Below are positions 21,816-33,232 of a DNA stretch of 64,000 nt, in pieces. A model generated the notes under the pieces. The model ran no database searches. It was not told where the DNA came from and was given only the letters and a program-made list of their open reading frames with translations. A program made the translations under genes and the position numbers. This stretch comes from Caenorhabditis remanei. Lineage: Eukaryota > Nematoda > Chromadorea > Rhabditida > Rhabditidae. Where the stretch lies: positions 21,452,001 through 21,516,000 of the forward strand of contig NC_071332.1 in assembly GCF_010183535.1 (NCBI RefSeq), written 5' to 3'. How positions within the stretch are numbered: the first letter of the stretch is position 1; each line of letters opens with the position of its first letter.

Positions 21816-23005
21816 ATGGACGGAGTTGTGAAAGAGAAAATATCGGCTCTCCATCAAAAAACCGTTCGTAGCGTTACTGAGTCACAGAGCTCATCGGTAC
21901 GTTCCTGAATATATCGTTGTGATATGCTTGATGTTGTGTAGATGTTGTTTTAGTCTTTGCATGATTTCACGGGGCACACCCACTACATGTTGCAACTTTG
22001 ACGAACAGTGGTGACGCATCAGGCGCCGGTTTTGTAGTTAGCAATGAAATAATCGCGAAATCGTGTTAAAAATAGAGTTTTCACCGATTTTAGGCTATTT
22101 TTCAGCTTCCAGATGGAGTTTTCATGGATTTAGTCTTTTAAGCTAGCTTTCTGTTAGTCTATGGGATCATTTTCTCCTATTTCGCCATCGAACATTTTCA
22201 ATTTCCGGCTTGAAACCTGCGAAATCCGCTGAAAAGCAGATTTTTCCAGAAATCGTGTTAAAAATACAGTTTTCGCCGATTTTTTAGCTTCGATAAAGAA
22301 AATTAGGCTATTTTTCGGCTTCCAGATGTAGTTTTTAGGTATTTAGTCACTTCCTAAGGTTCCTGCTGGTATAAGTACCCATTGTCGTCGTTTTTTCCTA
22401 TTTCGCCGCGGAAAAAGTTCAATTTCCGGCTCAAAACGTGCAAAATCCGTTGAATAGCACATTTTTCAGAAATCGTGTTAAAAATAGAGATTTCGTCGAT
22501 TTTTAGCCCTGTTTGATCAGTTTTCAGCTTCTAGATGGAGTTTTCAGGTATTCAATCACCAAGTTTGGTTTCTGTTAGTCTAAGTAGTCATATCCGTCAT
22601 TTTTTTCTCCATTTTCCGGCTTAAAACGTCCGAAGTCCGCTGAAAATCACATTTTACGAGAAATTGTGTTAAAAATAGAGTTTTTTAGCCCTGATAGGCT
22701 ATTTTTCAGCTTCCAGATGGAGTTTTCAGGTATTTAGTCTTTTCTCATGAACAAATTAGGTGTTTTCGAGTTTCAGTCATGTTTTCACTAGTTTTGAGCA
22801 CTCCGGGAGCACTAAAATGCAATACATTAGTATGGCAACCAGCGGAATTCAAAAATCCCCGGGTTAGTTGCAAAAAAGCTCACAAAAATCCTCCGAAAGC
22901 ACAGATTTTCACGGAATTTGAGCTAATTCTAGTTTTTGCAGTTTTTGCAAACGGAGGCGACGATTCTCGAGTTCCGAATGTCTGGAAGTGGCCAAGACCC
23001 TCTTT
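21816..23005 (+). CDS. Possible small three-exon gene, unidentified
   Basis: Exon 1, 21816..21896, starts with ATG and ends at a strong donor (GTACGTTC): 27 codons beginning MDGVVKEKISALHQKTVRSV. In-frame continuation is possible through about 22760..22861 (encoding HVFTSFEHSGSTKMQYISM, donor GTTAGT) and an exon starting near 22942 behind TTTTTGCAG (FLQTEATILEFRMSGSG), ending in TAG near 23010. The exon 2 acceptor is uncertain: the better TTTCAG is out of phase, and AAATTAG fits. I do not recognise the product. A 200-bp tandem repeat fills the first intron. Exon 1 is the best supported part; the rest is tentative. Confidence 0.3.
22053..22760. repeat. Tandem repeat, about 200-bp unit, four copies
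   Basis: Units start near 22053, 22247, 22470 and 22658 with GAAATCGTGTTAAAAATA. Each contains TTTTCAGCTTCCAGATGGAG and TTTCCGGCT.AAAACGT. A partial fifth unit is at 23030-23085. Copies are diverged by substitutions and small indels. Confidence 0.75.
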
Positions 23006-23085
23006 TCTAGTGAATTCCCATCAAAAATTGTCAATTTCCGGCTTAAAACGTACGAAATCTGTTGATAAGCACACTTTTCACCGTT

Positions 23086-23826
23086 ACAAACATGGGTTTT
23101 CGAGTTTGAGTTTACGGAATTGAAAAGTCCTTTCAAAATTCGATGTCTCGTCGCAATAATGCCCCGAAAGACACTCGAGAGTGAGTTCCAGCTGAAAATG
23201 TCATTAAAATCTACTCTTTTTTACAAATATAATAGATATATCTTCATCTAACTTTTCTCTCCCGAGTAATTTATTAGAATACGAAAAAATCAGCTGTATC
23301 TCCTCAATCTCCTTCCGCCTATTCATCAAATAAAAACTCGAGTATGTGTGATAGACCGCTGTCTTGCTGTCTCTCTCACTGTGTTTGACCTCGATTCCGT
23401 GCACTTTTCCATCTCTCCGACATTTTTTTTAATATGATCTCCTCGGGGCGCCTCCGTACATTCTTTTCTGCAAACCGATCCAATCAGAGGAGAGTCTCCG
23501 CTATCTTTTTCGCGAGAAATCATCGGAAGTGATGAGAATTATCATTTTAATCATCACAATTCACATTTATTAGCAGCCCATCGCTTCTTTCAACTGCGCC
23601 CCACCGTAAACGAGAGAGTATCGGGGAGAAACGCAGAGTTTAAGAGTTTTTGACCTATTCTCGCATTTTTTCATAGTGTTTTAGGTCAAAAACTGTGAAA
23701 AGCGAGAAAAAACTCGTTTGCGATGGGCGCAGTTGCACCATCACCGTTCGTTTGCTCGTTGTTCTCGTCCTTTATAACTGCTCCTTACCTTTATAGACAG
23801 CGAATTTTTTACAGCAGGGCGACAAC
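23086..23826. other. tcc-1 upstream region
   Basis: No exon confirmed, although ATGTCTCGTCGC at 23143 followed by a GTGAGT donor at 23174 could be a non-conserved first exon. 23572-23730 is an imperfect inverted repeat related to the 12.6-kb MITE. ATTTTTTACAG at 23804-23814 is a likely trans-splice acceptor 12 nt before the tcc-1 ATG. Confidence 0.45.
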
Positions 23827-26158
23827 ATGAATGAATTTATGATGTACGTCGGAATGGCGATCAGCATGACAGTCTTCGCTGTCTTCTACTTGTTGTATTG
23901 CCGCGAGATGGGTGACGATTCGTTTGATAAGGTAGGAGAGAAAAAATTGAGAAAAAAACGGAACTTTCTAGCGTCAAATTGCAGTTTCGACGATGAAAAT
24001 CAAGAAAAAGTAGATTTTCGTCGTCAAAACTGCAATTTGCCGCTAGAAAATGCGGTTTTTTGAGCGAAATTCTGAATTTCAAAAGACTATTTCTCTATTT
24101 CCAGGAAGCGCTCGCCGCGATGGCCGCCCTGGATGAAGCGGAAAAGAAGAAGAAGGGAAAGAACAATAAGAAGGACGCGAAGAAACAGCAGAAGAACTCT
24201 CCAGATAGTCCAAAAGACGACAAAGTTCAGCAGCAGAAGCCAGCCACTCTTACCGTTCAAACGAATCTTCAATCGGCATCTCCAAAGGTGTCTCCCGCTC
24301 CAAAACCATCTCCACAAGCTCCACAAGAACAACAAGTCCAGAAGCAATTGTCACCACCACAACAGGCACCACAGACGACTCCCAAGGAGAATGTTCCAAA
24401 GAAGAAGTCGCCGAAACCAGTGAATGTGAAGGATTTGGATCAGAAGAAGGTGCTCGCTCGTCTCTCGTCTCTTGCGGATCTCGATGAGGCTTATGTGCAA
24501 TGGCTCTCCTCGCAATTCCGTGATACTGATGTCCAGAAGAATGGATTGACGAGTGAGGTGAAGGCACTGCAGAAGAGATTGTCGGAGGCGTCACAGAAGA
24601 ATGACAGATTGCAGAAGGAGAAGGCGTCGCTTGAGATTAGAGAGAAGAATGAGCAAACTCAAAGAGCCTCGCTTAGCTCGAAAGTTCAAACCCTCCAGGC
24701 GCGTGAGTCCGAGTTGTTCCGACAGGTTCAGGCTGCGAATGCTCAACTTCAAGCCAAGGATGCGGATCACACCAAGGACACCCAAACGCTTCGTTCCAAG
24801 GCTCAACAACTCGAGACGGAGGTTAACAACCTCAAGTCGGCGAGCAATCGCAGTGCTGGACAACTCCGTTCGGCTCAACAACAGGCTCGAGAGATTCAAG
24901 GGAAATTGGACGAACAGGCACGTGCACATCGATTGAATCTTGAAGCGAGTGAGGCTGGAAGCGCCAAGATGAAGGAGAGCATCACACAGCTTACCGATGT
25001 GGTTGTGATGGCTGAGCAGAGATTGGAATCGGCTAGCAATGAGATCGCTGATCAGACGGATCGTATTCGTCGGCTGGCTGCCGAGAATCTGAAGTTGAAG
25101 GAGGAGGCGTCGAAGCAGGAAGACACTCTGAATGCCACGCGACTTGCTCTGAGTAACCAGGCGAAGCATGACAATGAGAAGAAGGATTCGGAGATGGAGG
25201 TGTTGAAGGAGGAGAAGAAAGTTTGGTTGTCGGAGAAGGAGCAGATGGTGGAGAAGTACGAACGATTGGAGGAGCTCGTCAAGGAGCTCAACAATGATAT
25301 CGCCGAGTTCCACGCATGGTAAGTAGATAATGTTTCTAATTATTATACTAATTCGTTGAATTTTCGTTATAGCAAACGTGACCAGGAGAAGATTGTTGCG
25401 GACCTCCGAGCGAAGGACGCGGATCGTAGTGAAGAGTTGCTTCAGACGAAGGAGAAGTTTGAAAAGTCTCAGCAACAGGTGAATGAGGCGAGACAGATGT
25501 TGGCGGAGGTTAGAGCGGCGTTGGATGAGGAGAAGGCTCGTGCCGTTGAGATTCCGTTGAACACTCCTGCTCCAGTTGAGGAGAAGGAGGTCTTCGAGCT
25601 CAAAAAGACGAATGTTGATCTCGCAGCCGCTCCAGGCACGTCTTCTGATGACAAAGTAAAGGAGTTGCAGGAGAAGAATGATGTAGGTTTATGCCAGTGA
25701 AAATCTGAAAATTTGTGATGATTTGCAGGAGCTCCGCCAACGCAACATGAGCATTCTGGAGAAGGTTGAAGCGACACCAAATCTATTGGTTAGCGATAGA
25801 AAACGAGTGGTCGCCGAGTTGGCGAAGGTGACGAAGAAGCAGTTCAAGAACTTCAACGACGAGGAGGCGTACTACGACTATCTCGTGGAATCTGTCAGTG
25901 CTGTTGAGAAGGCGTTGGCTGAGAAGATTCAGGCGGCGTCGGGGAAGGCTTCGAAGTCCTCCAAGTCCGCAGCGGCTCCTTATCCTGCTGAAAGTGGAAG
26001 TAGTGATGAAGCTGCTTTCCTCCGCAAGACTATTGTTGACTTGGTAGGTCCTTAGTGTCTCACACATTACTCATACATATTTTCAGCGCCAACAACTGGA
26101 ACACATTGGTGAGCTCGCCGACAAGCAATACGAGCAGATCGCGGCTCTCCAATCATAA
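23827..26158 (+). CDS. tcc-1: Kinectin/RRBP1-like membrane coiled-coil protein
   Basis: Five exons: 23827..23931, 24105..25318, 25373..25682, 25729..26043, 26087..26158; phases agree, 671 residues. One N-terminal membrane segment (about residues 7-26, VGMAISMTVFAVFYLLYC) is followed by a Lys-rich basic stretch, a Pro/Gln-rich linker (SPAPKPSPQAPQEQ), and then nearly 500 residues of heptad-rich coiled coil. The layout matches kinectin and p180 of the rough ER, so it probably sits in the ER membrane with the coil in the cytosol. In C. elegans I recall tcc-1 beside csn-1 and phf-14, which supports the symbol. Codon use is G/C-ending in the long exon, suggesting good expression. Introns are short and almost free of repeats, unlike its neighbours. 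The antisense frames across exon 2 are shadows. Confidence 0.85.
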
Positions 26159-29100
26159 CTTGTCTTCATTCAATTACTCGCTTCTTTTGCTCCAGAAAAT
26201 ACTCGACTTCTTTCCATTTTCGATCCCTTCCCCATTTACAGTCAATGCCCCCCCCCCCCCTTCTCTAATTATAGCTGCACCCGTTTCCCCCTTTCAATGT
26301 GATATGTCTCTTTCTCTCTCGATGTTTGCCGTGTGTTTTTTGTTCGATCCCCTCGTTTCTTCGATCCGTAAGCATTTTTCCTTTTGGAGTTCCCCCTTAT
26401 AGAAAATCAAAACGACCAAAGAGTCACACCTCCTCCATTCCTAACCGCCTCTTTCTTTTTTGTAACTTATTTATTTATGTGAACCCCCCGAAATAGTTAA
26501 CCCCCCTCCCCGCTACCTACCCGCTATAGAGGAATTCATTTTCCTATTCTCTGTGAAATGAATTTCTATTTATTGCATTCTTGTCTCTCTTCCAATCTTT
26601 TAAAATTCACACATCGTGACGTCTTCGTCGTCTTCCCTAAAAACGACGACGTCCCGATAATAACAAAGTACAGACGGGAAGACAGCGAGAGTATCAAAGA
26701 TCGTGTTTTTACCAATTAGGTAATGTTCAGGTGATTCAGGTGACATTCAGAATTGGATGGCATTCAGAAGACGTCGATTCCTTCTCTGAAACTCCTCTGA
26801 AAATAAACTATCATGTCTGAAAAGAGGGCGGAGCTATCCGAATATGGTCAACTATGAAAATGTAGTCCTGGAGTTTCTCTATCTATACATATAGAATTCA
26901 AAACGATTCTGGAATCCAGATGACTTTCAGAAGACGTTCTTTTTACAGACACCTACTTGATGACATCTACTTTCACATACCTTAAAACTGTCATATCTCA
27001 AAAGTGGGCGGAGCTAATAAAAAATGTTCAACTACAAAAATGTAGCCCTGGGATAGATCTGTATAATGATATAGATTTCAGAATAAACTGAAAATTGGGG
27101 GCGGAGCTACAAAATGACAAACTTCTGGAATTTGAACTGGGAGATAGGCGGGAGGTGGGGGAGCGCGCAACATTGGGAACGCTATATCTTAAAAGTGGGC
27201 GGAGTTAATAAAAAGTTAACAACTACAAAAATGTAGCCCTTGTTGTGATCTACAATACAATGTACATTTCATTAAAAACGGCCTATTTGGGGCGGAGCTA
27301 CTACGCGTCAAACTTTAGGAATTCGCAGTCGGAGGTTACAAGTGTTGGTTCTGTTCCAACAAGATATATCTCCCCAGGGCGGTGTTCTAGAAAAAAGTTG
27401 TCAACTACAAAAATGTAGCCCGTGTCTTGTTTAGTATACATACCAAAAATCGGGATATTGGAACAAAAACGGACGGTGTGACACCGAAACTACGGAATGA
27501 GCGGTGGCACCCTTATGATAATCCTGTCTTCCCTGATCCCTCACTTCGCTATGCCATAACTCATCAGGGAGGTGTCATATCAAAAAATTTTCAATTACAA
27601 AAATGTAGCCCTTGTCTTGTTTAGTATACATACCAAAAACTGGGGTAATAGGGTGAAAACGGGTGGTGTGGCACCAAAACTACGGAATGGGCGGTGGCTC
27701 CATTCAGCCTTCCACGGTCCCTTACTTTGTTGTGCCATAACTCATCAGGGAGGTGTCCTACAAAAAAGCTGTCAACTACAAAAATGTAGCCCGTGTCTTG
27801 TTCAGTATACACACCAAATATTGAGGTAATGGAATAAAATGGGGACCCGTGACGGGATCATAAATTTGAAAAAAACAATTCTGAAAAAATTTTTTTTCAA
27901 AATGTTTTGAAAAGTCCAAACACCAAAAAAAGAAACAAAGAAGGTTGTAAGATTTTTAGATTTTCCAACCTGATACCAAGGTAAGACCCAGACAGTAGAA
28001 GAGTATACCAACTGTATTAAGAACGAGACCTTCAGAAGGGGGGGAATGACGTCGTCTCGTCAGGCGTGACGGTGTGGAGGGATGAGAAGAAAAAAAACAA
28101 GTTTCCGACGGGGCGAATTGATTTCTTATTCTTCTTTTCTTCCTTTCTCACATACATTCGGTTTTGACCACCTGATTTTTGTTTCGTTTTGGTTCTTAGA
28201 GGTTCTTACTTAGTTTGGAGAAGAACATCCTCTTTATATGGAATTCTTAAAATCGCCTCACTTTGAGACCCCGTCACTGCTCTTTATTTTGTTTTATCAT
28301 TTCAACTTTTGGTATGTATACTAAACAAGACACGGGCTACATTTTTGTAGTTAACCACTTTTTTCTAAAACACCTCCCTGAAGAGATATACTTGTTGGAA
28401 CAGCTACCACCACTTGAAATCTCCTTATGCGAATTCCTGAAGATTGACCTTTTGTAACTCCGCCCCGAATTGTCAGTTTATTTTGAAATATAGACTATTA
28501 TGTAGATCATAACAAGGACTACATTTTTTTAGTTGACCACTTTTTGATAGGACACTTCCCTGAGGAGTTATGGCATAATGAAGTAAGGGGTGGCTTGACT
28601 AGGGGAGCTGCAACAAGTTAAGGAGGACGCGTGGTACACCGCCCGTTTTTGTTCCATTACTACAATTTGTGGAATGTATACTAAACAAGACAAAGGCTAT
28701 ATTGTTGTAGTTGAAAAAATTTTTGTAGGACACCTCCCTGAGGAGTTATACTTGTTGGAACAGAACCATCACAGCTACCACCAGTAACCTCTCAGTGCGA
28801 ACTCCTGAAGTTTAACCTTTTGTAACTCGGCCCCGAATTGTTAGTTTATTTTGAAATATAAACCATTATGTAGATCATAAAAAGGGCTACATTTTTGTAG
28901 TTGACCATTTTTTGATAGGACACCTCCCTGAAGAGTTACACAAAATCTTGTAAATTTTCAAAAAAATAAGCTTTTTCTATAAATTTTATTTTCAATCTCC
29001 AAGAACTCTTTCAATTCTGATTTTCTCATTTTTAAATTAAGTTTTTTCAAGAACACGACACTTTCAACCATTATAAGCATGACTTGGTAGAGATTAGAGA

Positions 29101-32100
29101 CGTAGAGAAGCGAAACACTCTAGCTTCTCTGCGTCTCCTTTTTCCCGCCGTACTTCGAAGTCGCTGAACTTCAAAGGTTCATATCTCAAAAGTGGGCGGA
29201 GCTATCAAAAAGTTGTCAACTACAAAAATGGAGCACTAATCTTGATCTATACAACCATATAACATTTTTTGAAGATTTATTATCAGGACGGGATCTCAAA
29301 GCCCGTCCTTTTCATATTCACTTTTCTAGTCCTCCAGTCCACTCCTCCCGCTTTTTTTCTTCGTCAAGTATTCAGGGAACCCCTTAGGATTATTGAAAAG
29401 GTACTAAGACACTTTACGGATTAAAATGAGTCATGTTTCGCAGAAAAAAGGGCGTCTGCTACTTTTCCTGCAATTCAAGGACTTATTTGACTGTGTTATT
29501 TTGAACTGTAATGGGCGGGGCTAGAGAGTCCGTACCACCGTGCCAGACAGAACCAATACCTAGAAATTGAACGTGTATTTTAATCAAGTTAAGGGCTACA
29601 TTTTTGTAGTTGACCATTTTTTGATAGCTCCGCCCACTTTTGAGATATAAGCCCCACTCTCCTCCCCCTTCCTCCCCCTCAAACTCCATGAACCAATCTT
29701 TAAAGGCCCATATCTCAAAAGTGGGCGGAGCTACCTAAAAATGGTCAACTGCAAAAATGTACCTCTAGACGTGATCTCTATACTGATAATAATTGTTTTC
29801 AGATTTACCAGTTCCTTCCTCTCTGTATTTCAAAGTTTCCATCCTAATACATAACACAAGTACATTCTCGTCCTTATCGTCTTCCCAAATGTGTTATTCT
29901 TGTTTTTATTTTATATAAAAACGAGAGAAAAGTGACCATCCCAAAAACACGTATATTCATTCGCCAAAGAATTCTAAATTACGTAATAACATAAGTTCAC
30001 CAAATACATACATATGTTCTCTTAGACCCTGCAAGATTTTAAAAAATGTTTTTAAAAAATTTTCATTGTCCTATAACTCCCCAGGATAAAGTCCTATCAA
30101 AAAGTGGTCAACTACAAAAATGTAGCCCTGGGATAGATCTAAACAATGGTATACATTTATCTAAAAACTAACAATTGGGGCCGGAGCTACAAAACGTCAA
30201 ACTTCAGGAATTCGCACTCTGGTGGTAACATTGGGAATTGACTGTTCCAACGGGTATATCTCAAAAGTGAAAGGAGCTATCAAAAAATGGTCAACTAGAA
30301 AAATGTAGCCCTTTATTTGATCTACACATCGCTATAAAAATCTCACATTTTTGGTCATGGGGTTTGTGGTAGTCGTCCATTAAAAAACCTTGAACGTTAA
30401 ATAAATAAACAGTAGTAGGTTAGAGTAGTGTTTGTTTGCTTGTCCTTCATGTTTTTTTTTCAATTTTCAGAAAAAAAATGTTTTTGCGTGTTTTGAGTTA
30501 TTGTTAGAAGACAGTTCCATAATATTTGCCCAATTTTTTTATTCTCTTTGACATTTGTATAAGAACTCTATTAGAAGGGCACCTCCTGTTATTCCAGACG
30601 GTAAGGAGCCCCAGAGCTCAAATTTTGCCAAAAATCGGATTCCAAAAGAATATTTGGTTGATTTTTCGGTTTTTACGGTAAAAATTGGTCTAAAAATACT
30701 ACTTTTCCTTGATTTTTAGCCTAAACCTCAAAATCTGAAAATTCCTGTCACCCTTCCCTATCATCCCCTCGATCCTACTCGATCTGTGATTCTAGAATGT
30801 TGCAATCGCGCTCTGTTGACAATTTCCTCTCAAATTTTTAAATTTTTTAGAATTGCAACATCTTCTATTTCCTTCTCCTGGTTTCTCTTATTTTCACACA
30901 TTCATAAATCAGTTGTTTTTTCTTTTTTTTCCGTCGTCATCCCTCTTTGCCTTAAATCCTTCCCCTATTATCACGTTTTTTTCAAAATCTACATTCTCTG
31001 TTTTTTTTTGTGTTATTATACATTTAAAAATGTTCTATGTCTATTTTTAGATATATTAGTATTGCCTCTGTTGATGAAACCTTGTTTTTCAAAGATCAAG
31101 AAATTCTTGAAAATCGCGCGACTTTGAGATGCCGTCACGGCTCTCTGTTTTGTTTTACCATTCTAATTTTTGGTAAGTATATCAAACAACTCTAGGGCTG
31201 CATTTTTGTAGTTGACAACTTTTTTGTAGGACACCATCCTGAAGAGTTATGGCACAACACAGTAAGGAACGGGGGAAGACAAGATGATCATAGGGGTACC
31301 GCCGCCTGGTCCGGAGTATCGGTGCCACACCACCCGTTTTTATTCCATTATTCCAGTTTTTGGTATATATATATACTAAACAAGACACGGGCTATATTTT
31401 TGTAGTTGACAACTTTTTGATAGCTTCTTTCACTTTTGAGATATACTCGTTGGAACAGGGCCGGTCAACTCCCACTGTTACCACCAGAGTGCGAATTGAT
31501 GAAGTTTGACGTTTTGTAGCTCCGCCCCCAATTGTCAGTTTTCAGAAAAATTTATACCATTGTCTAGATCTATCCCAGGACTACATTTGTGTAGTTAAAA
31601 ACTTTTTACTAGCTCCTCCCAATATTGAGATATGATAGTTTTATGTTCGCTCATATCTCAAAAGTGGGCGGAGCTATCAAAAAATAGTCAACTACAAAAA
31701 TTTAGCTCTAATCTTGCTCTATTCGACCATATAATAATTTGAATAGAAAATTTGAAAACAGGTCCGTGACGGAATCTTGAATTAGGTAAATTTCCGATGT
31801 TTTGCTTTTTATTCCAAATCATTGAATTTTTTGTAATAATATATTTTTAATTCATTTTTTATGGTTTTGATGTTTTTTTTTTGTTAAAAACATTCAAAAA
31901 ACTATCCAAATTTCTAAAAATAGTACATTAGACCAAATCAAGCGGGGAGAAGAAGGGCACAAGACAGAGAGATCACAAACATTTTTTCTTTCTCTCTTAT
32001 TTCTTCCAATTTTTTTGATTTTTAGTGATCTAGAGGTAGAAAACCATAGGAATGAAAATTCTGATTCTAATTTTCAAGTTTCTGGAAAGATCATAGACTA

Positions 32101-33232
32101 ATGACTAATAAGAAGTCGGAGGGTAATGGATAACGGGTTAATGACGTGATTGGTGTGGGAGATAGATTAAAAGAGATAATAAAAGAGAAAGTTTTTGATT
32201 AGCAAGTCAGAATGGTCTTTTGTACGTTAGAAAGATCAAAAACAGGCATAATTCTGAAAATTGTTGTCTTAAAACTTTTTTCTGGAAGTTGGAGATCCTC
32301 TCCTCCCCTCAGTTTTGCTTTTCACAATTTAAAATGTGTATATTCTTATAGAACACATCAAGGGCTACATTTTAGTAGTTGACAACTTTTTTCTCGGACG
32401 CCACCCTACAAAGTTATAAGGCGGAGAAGTTGGACATTTTTCAATTTTTCATAATTTTTTTGGAATTTTTCGGACTTTTCAAACCATCATATTGTCGAAA
32501 TAAAAAAGTTCCGACATTTTTTCCTCATCGGTGTTTGCGGACTTAGTGGAAAATTTGATAAAAATTTGATAATTTTCCACTAAGTCCGCAAACACCGATG
32601 AGGAAAAAATGTCGGAACTTTTTTATTTCGACAATAACTTCCTCAGATTTTGTTCAAATCTTATAAAAATTAAATTTTTTGAATTTAGAATGTCTAAACG
32701 GTTCTAACGACTATAAACATGAAGGGAGACGCAGAGAAACGAGACACTCTAGCTTCTCTGCGTCTTCCCTTTTTCCCCGCCGCCGCACTTCAAAATCGCG
32801 CGATTTCAAGCCACTGTATCCCAAAAGTGGGCTGAGCTATCAAAAAGTTGTCAACTACGAAAATGTTGAAAATTTTATGCTCTACATTTTTGTAGTTGAC
32901 AACTTTTTTGTAGCTCTGCAGGATTTTGAGATATGCGCTCTCAAAGCTTGACAATTTTGAAGTGCGGCAGGGGAGAGAGGAGACGCAGAGAAACGAGACA
33001 CTCTCGTTTCTCAGCGTCTCTTCTTTAGTTTTACTGTAAAAATACAGTTTTTTGGTCGCACTTTCCATTTTTATAATTATTTTTACACACATCGCAAAAC
33101 ATATGATGTCCCCCCTATCCTTATCAGATACATCTCATCAGAAGACGTTTCTATCTCTCTCTCTGACTGTCTGCGTCTCCCTTCTCTCTCATTCTCTCAA
33201 GAAATTCAATCGATTGATTTCATTCAGATGAC
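26159..33232. repeat. 7-kb gene desert rich in family-B repeats
   Basis: The tcc-1 3' UTR runs into a 13-C run at 26248-26260; AATAAA at 26802 is a distant polyA candidate. From 26810 on there are more than 20 family-B copies in both directions (e.g. 26824, 27000, 27190, 27385, 27740, 28330, 28870, 29190, 29600, 29710, 30100, 30260, 31190, 31410, 31660). Among them are larger direct and inverted duplications (27380-27620, 27620-27800, 28300-28560 and 28640-28930). A palindromic MITE lies at 32492. Hairpins of the GAGACGCAGAG type lie at 29098, 32728 and 32979. No exon with start, splice sites and stop was found. Confidence 0.6.
32492..32634. mobile_element. Palindromic MITE, TA target
   Basis: A near-perfect 143-bp palindrome with ends TTGTCGAAATAAAAAAGTTC and its complement, flanked by TA on both sides (32490-32491, 32635-32636). 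Centre is AATTTGATAAAAATTTGAT. Same family as the element at 44607-44738. The TA target points to mobilisation by a Tc1/mariner transposase in trans. Confidence 0.85.

Noticed and set aside
22779..23123. 114-codon plus-strand frame upstream of tcc-1
   Set aside because: Starts inside a splice-acceptor context and reads through tandem-repeat sequence; composition is not protein-like. A different frame of the first part fits the tentative small gene better.
23143..23173. ATG followed by a strong GTGAGT donor as an alternative first exon of tcc-1
   Set aside because: Splicing to the acceptor at 23814 would put a stop directly in frame; kept only as possible 5' UTR.
24591..25475. Long minus-strand open frame (about 290 codons) across tcc-1 exon 2
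   Set aside because: It is the antisense of the coiled-coil coding exon; Leu/Ile/Arg-rich composition is the mirror of Lys/Glu/Gln codons, and there are no splice signals of its own.
26159..33232. Search for a hidden gene in the desert (several 60-110-codon frames)
   Set aside because: All are repeat translations or low-complexity; no frame combines a start, consensus splice sites and a recognisable domain.
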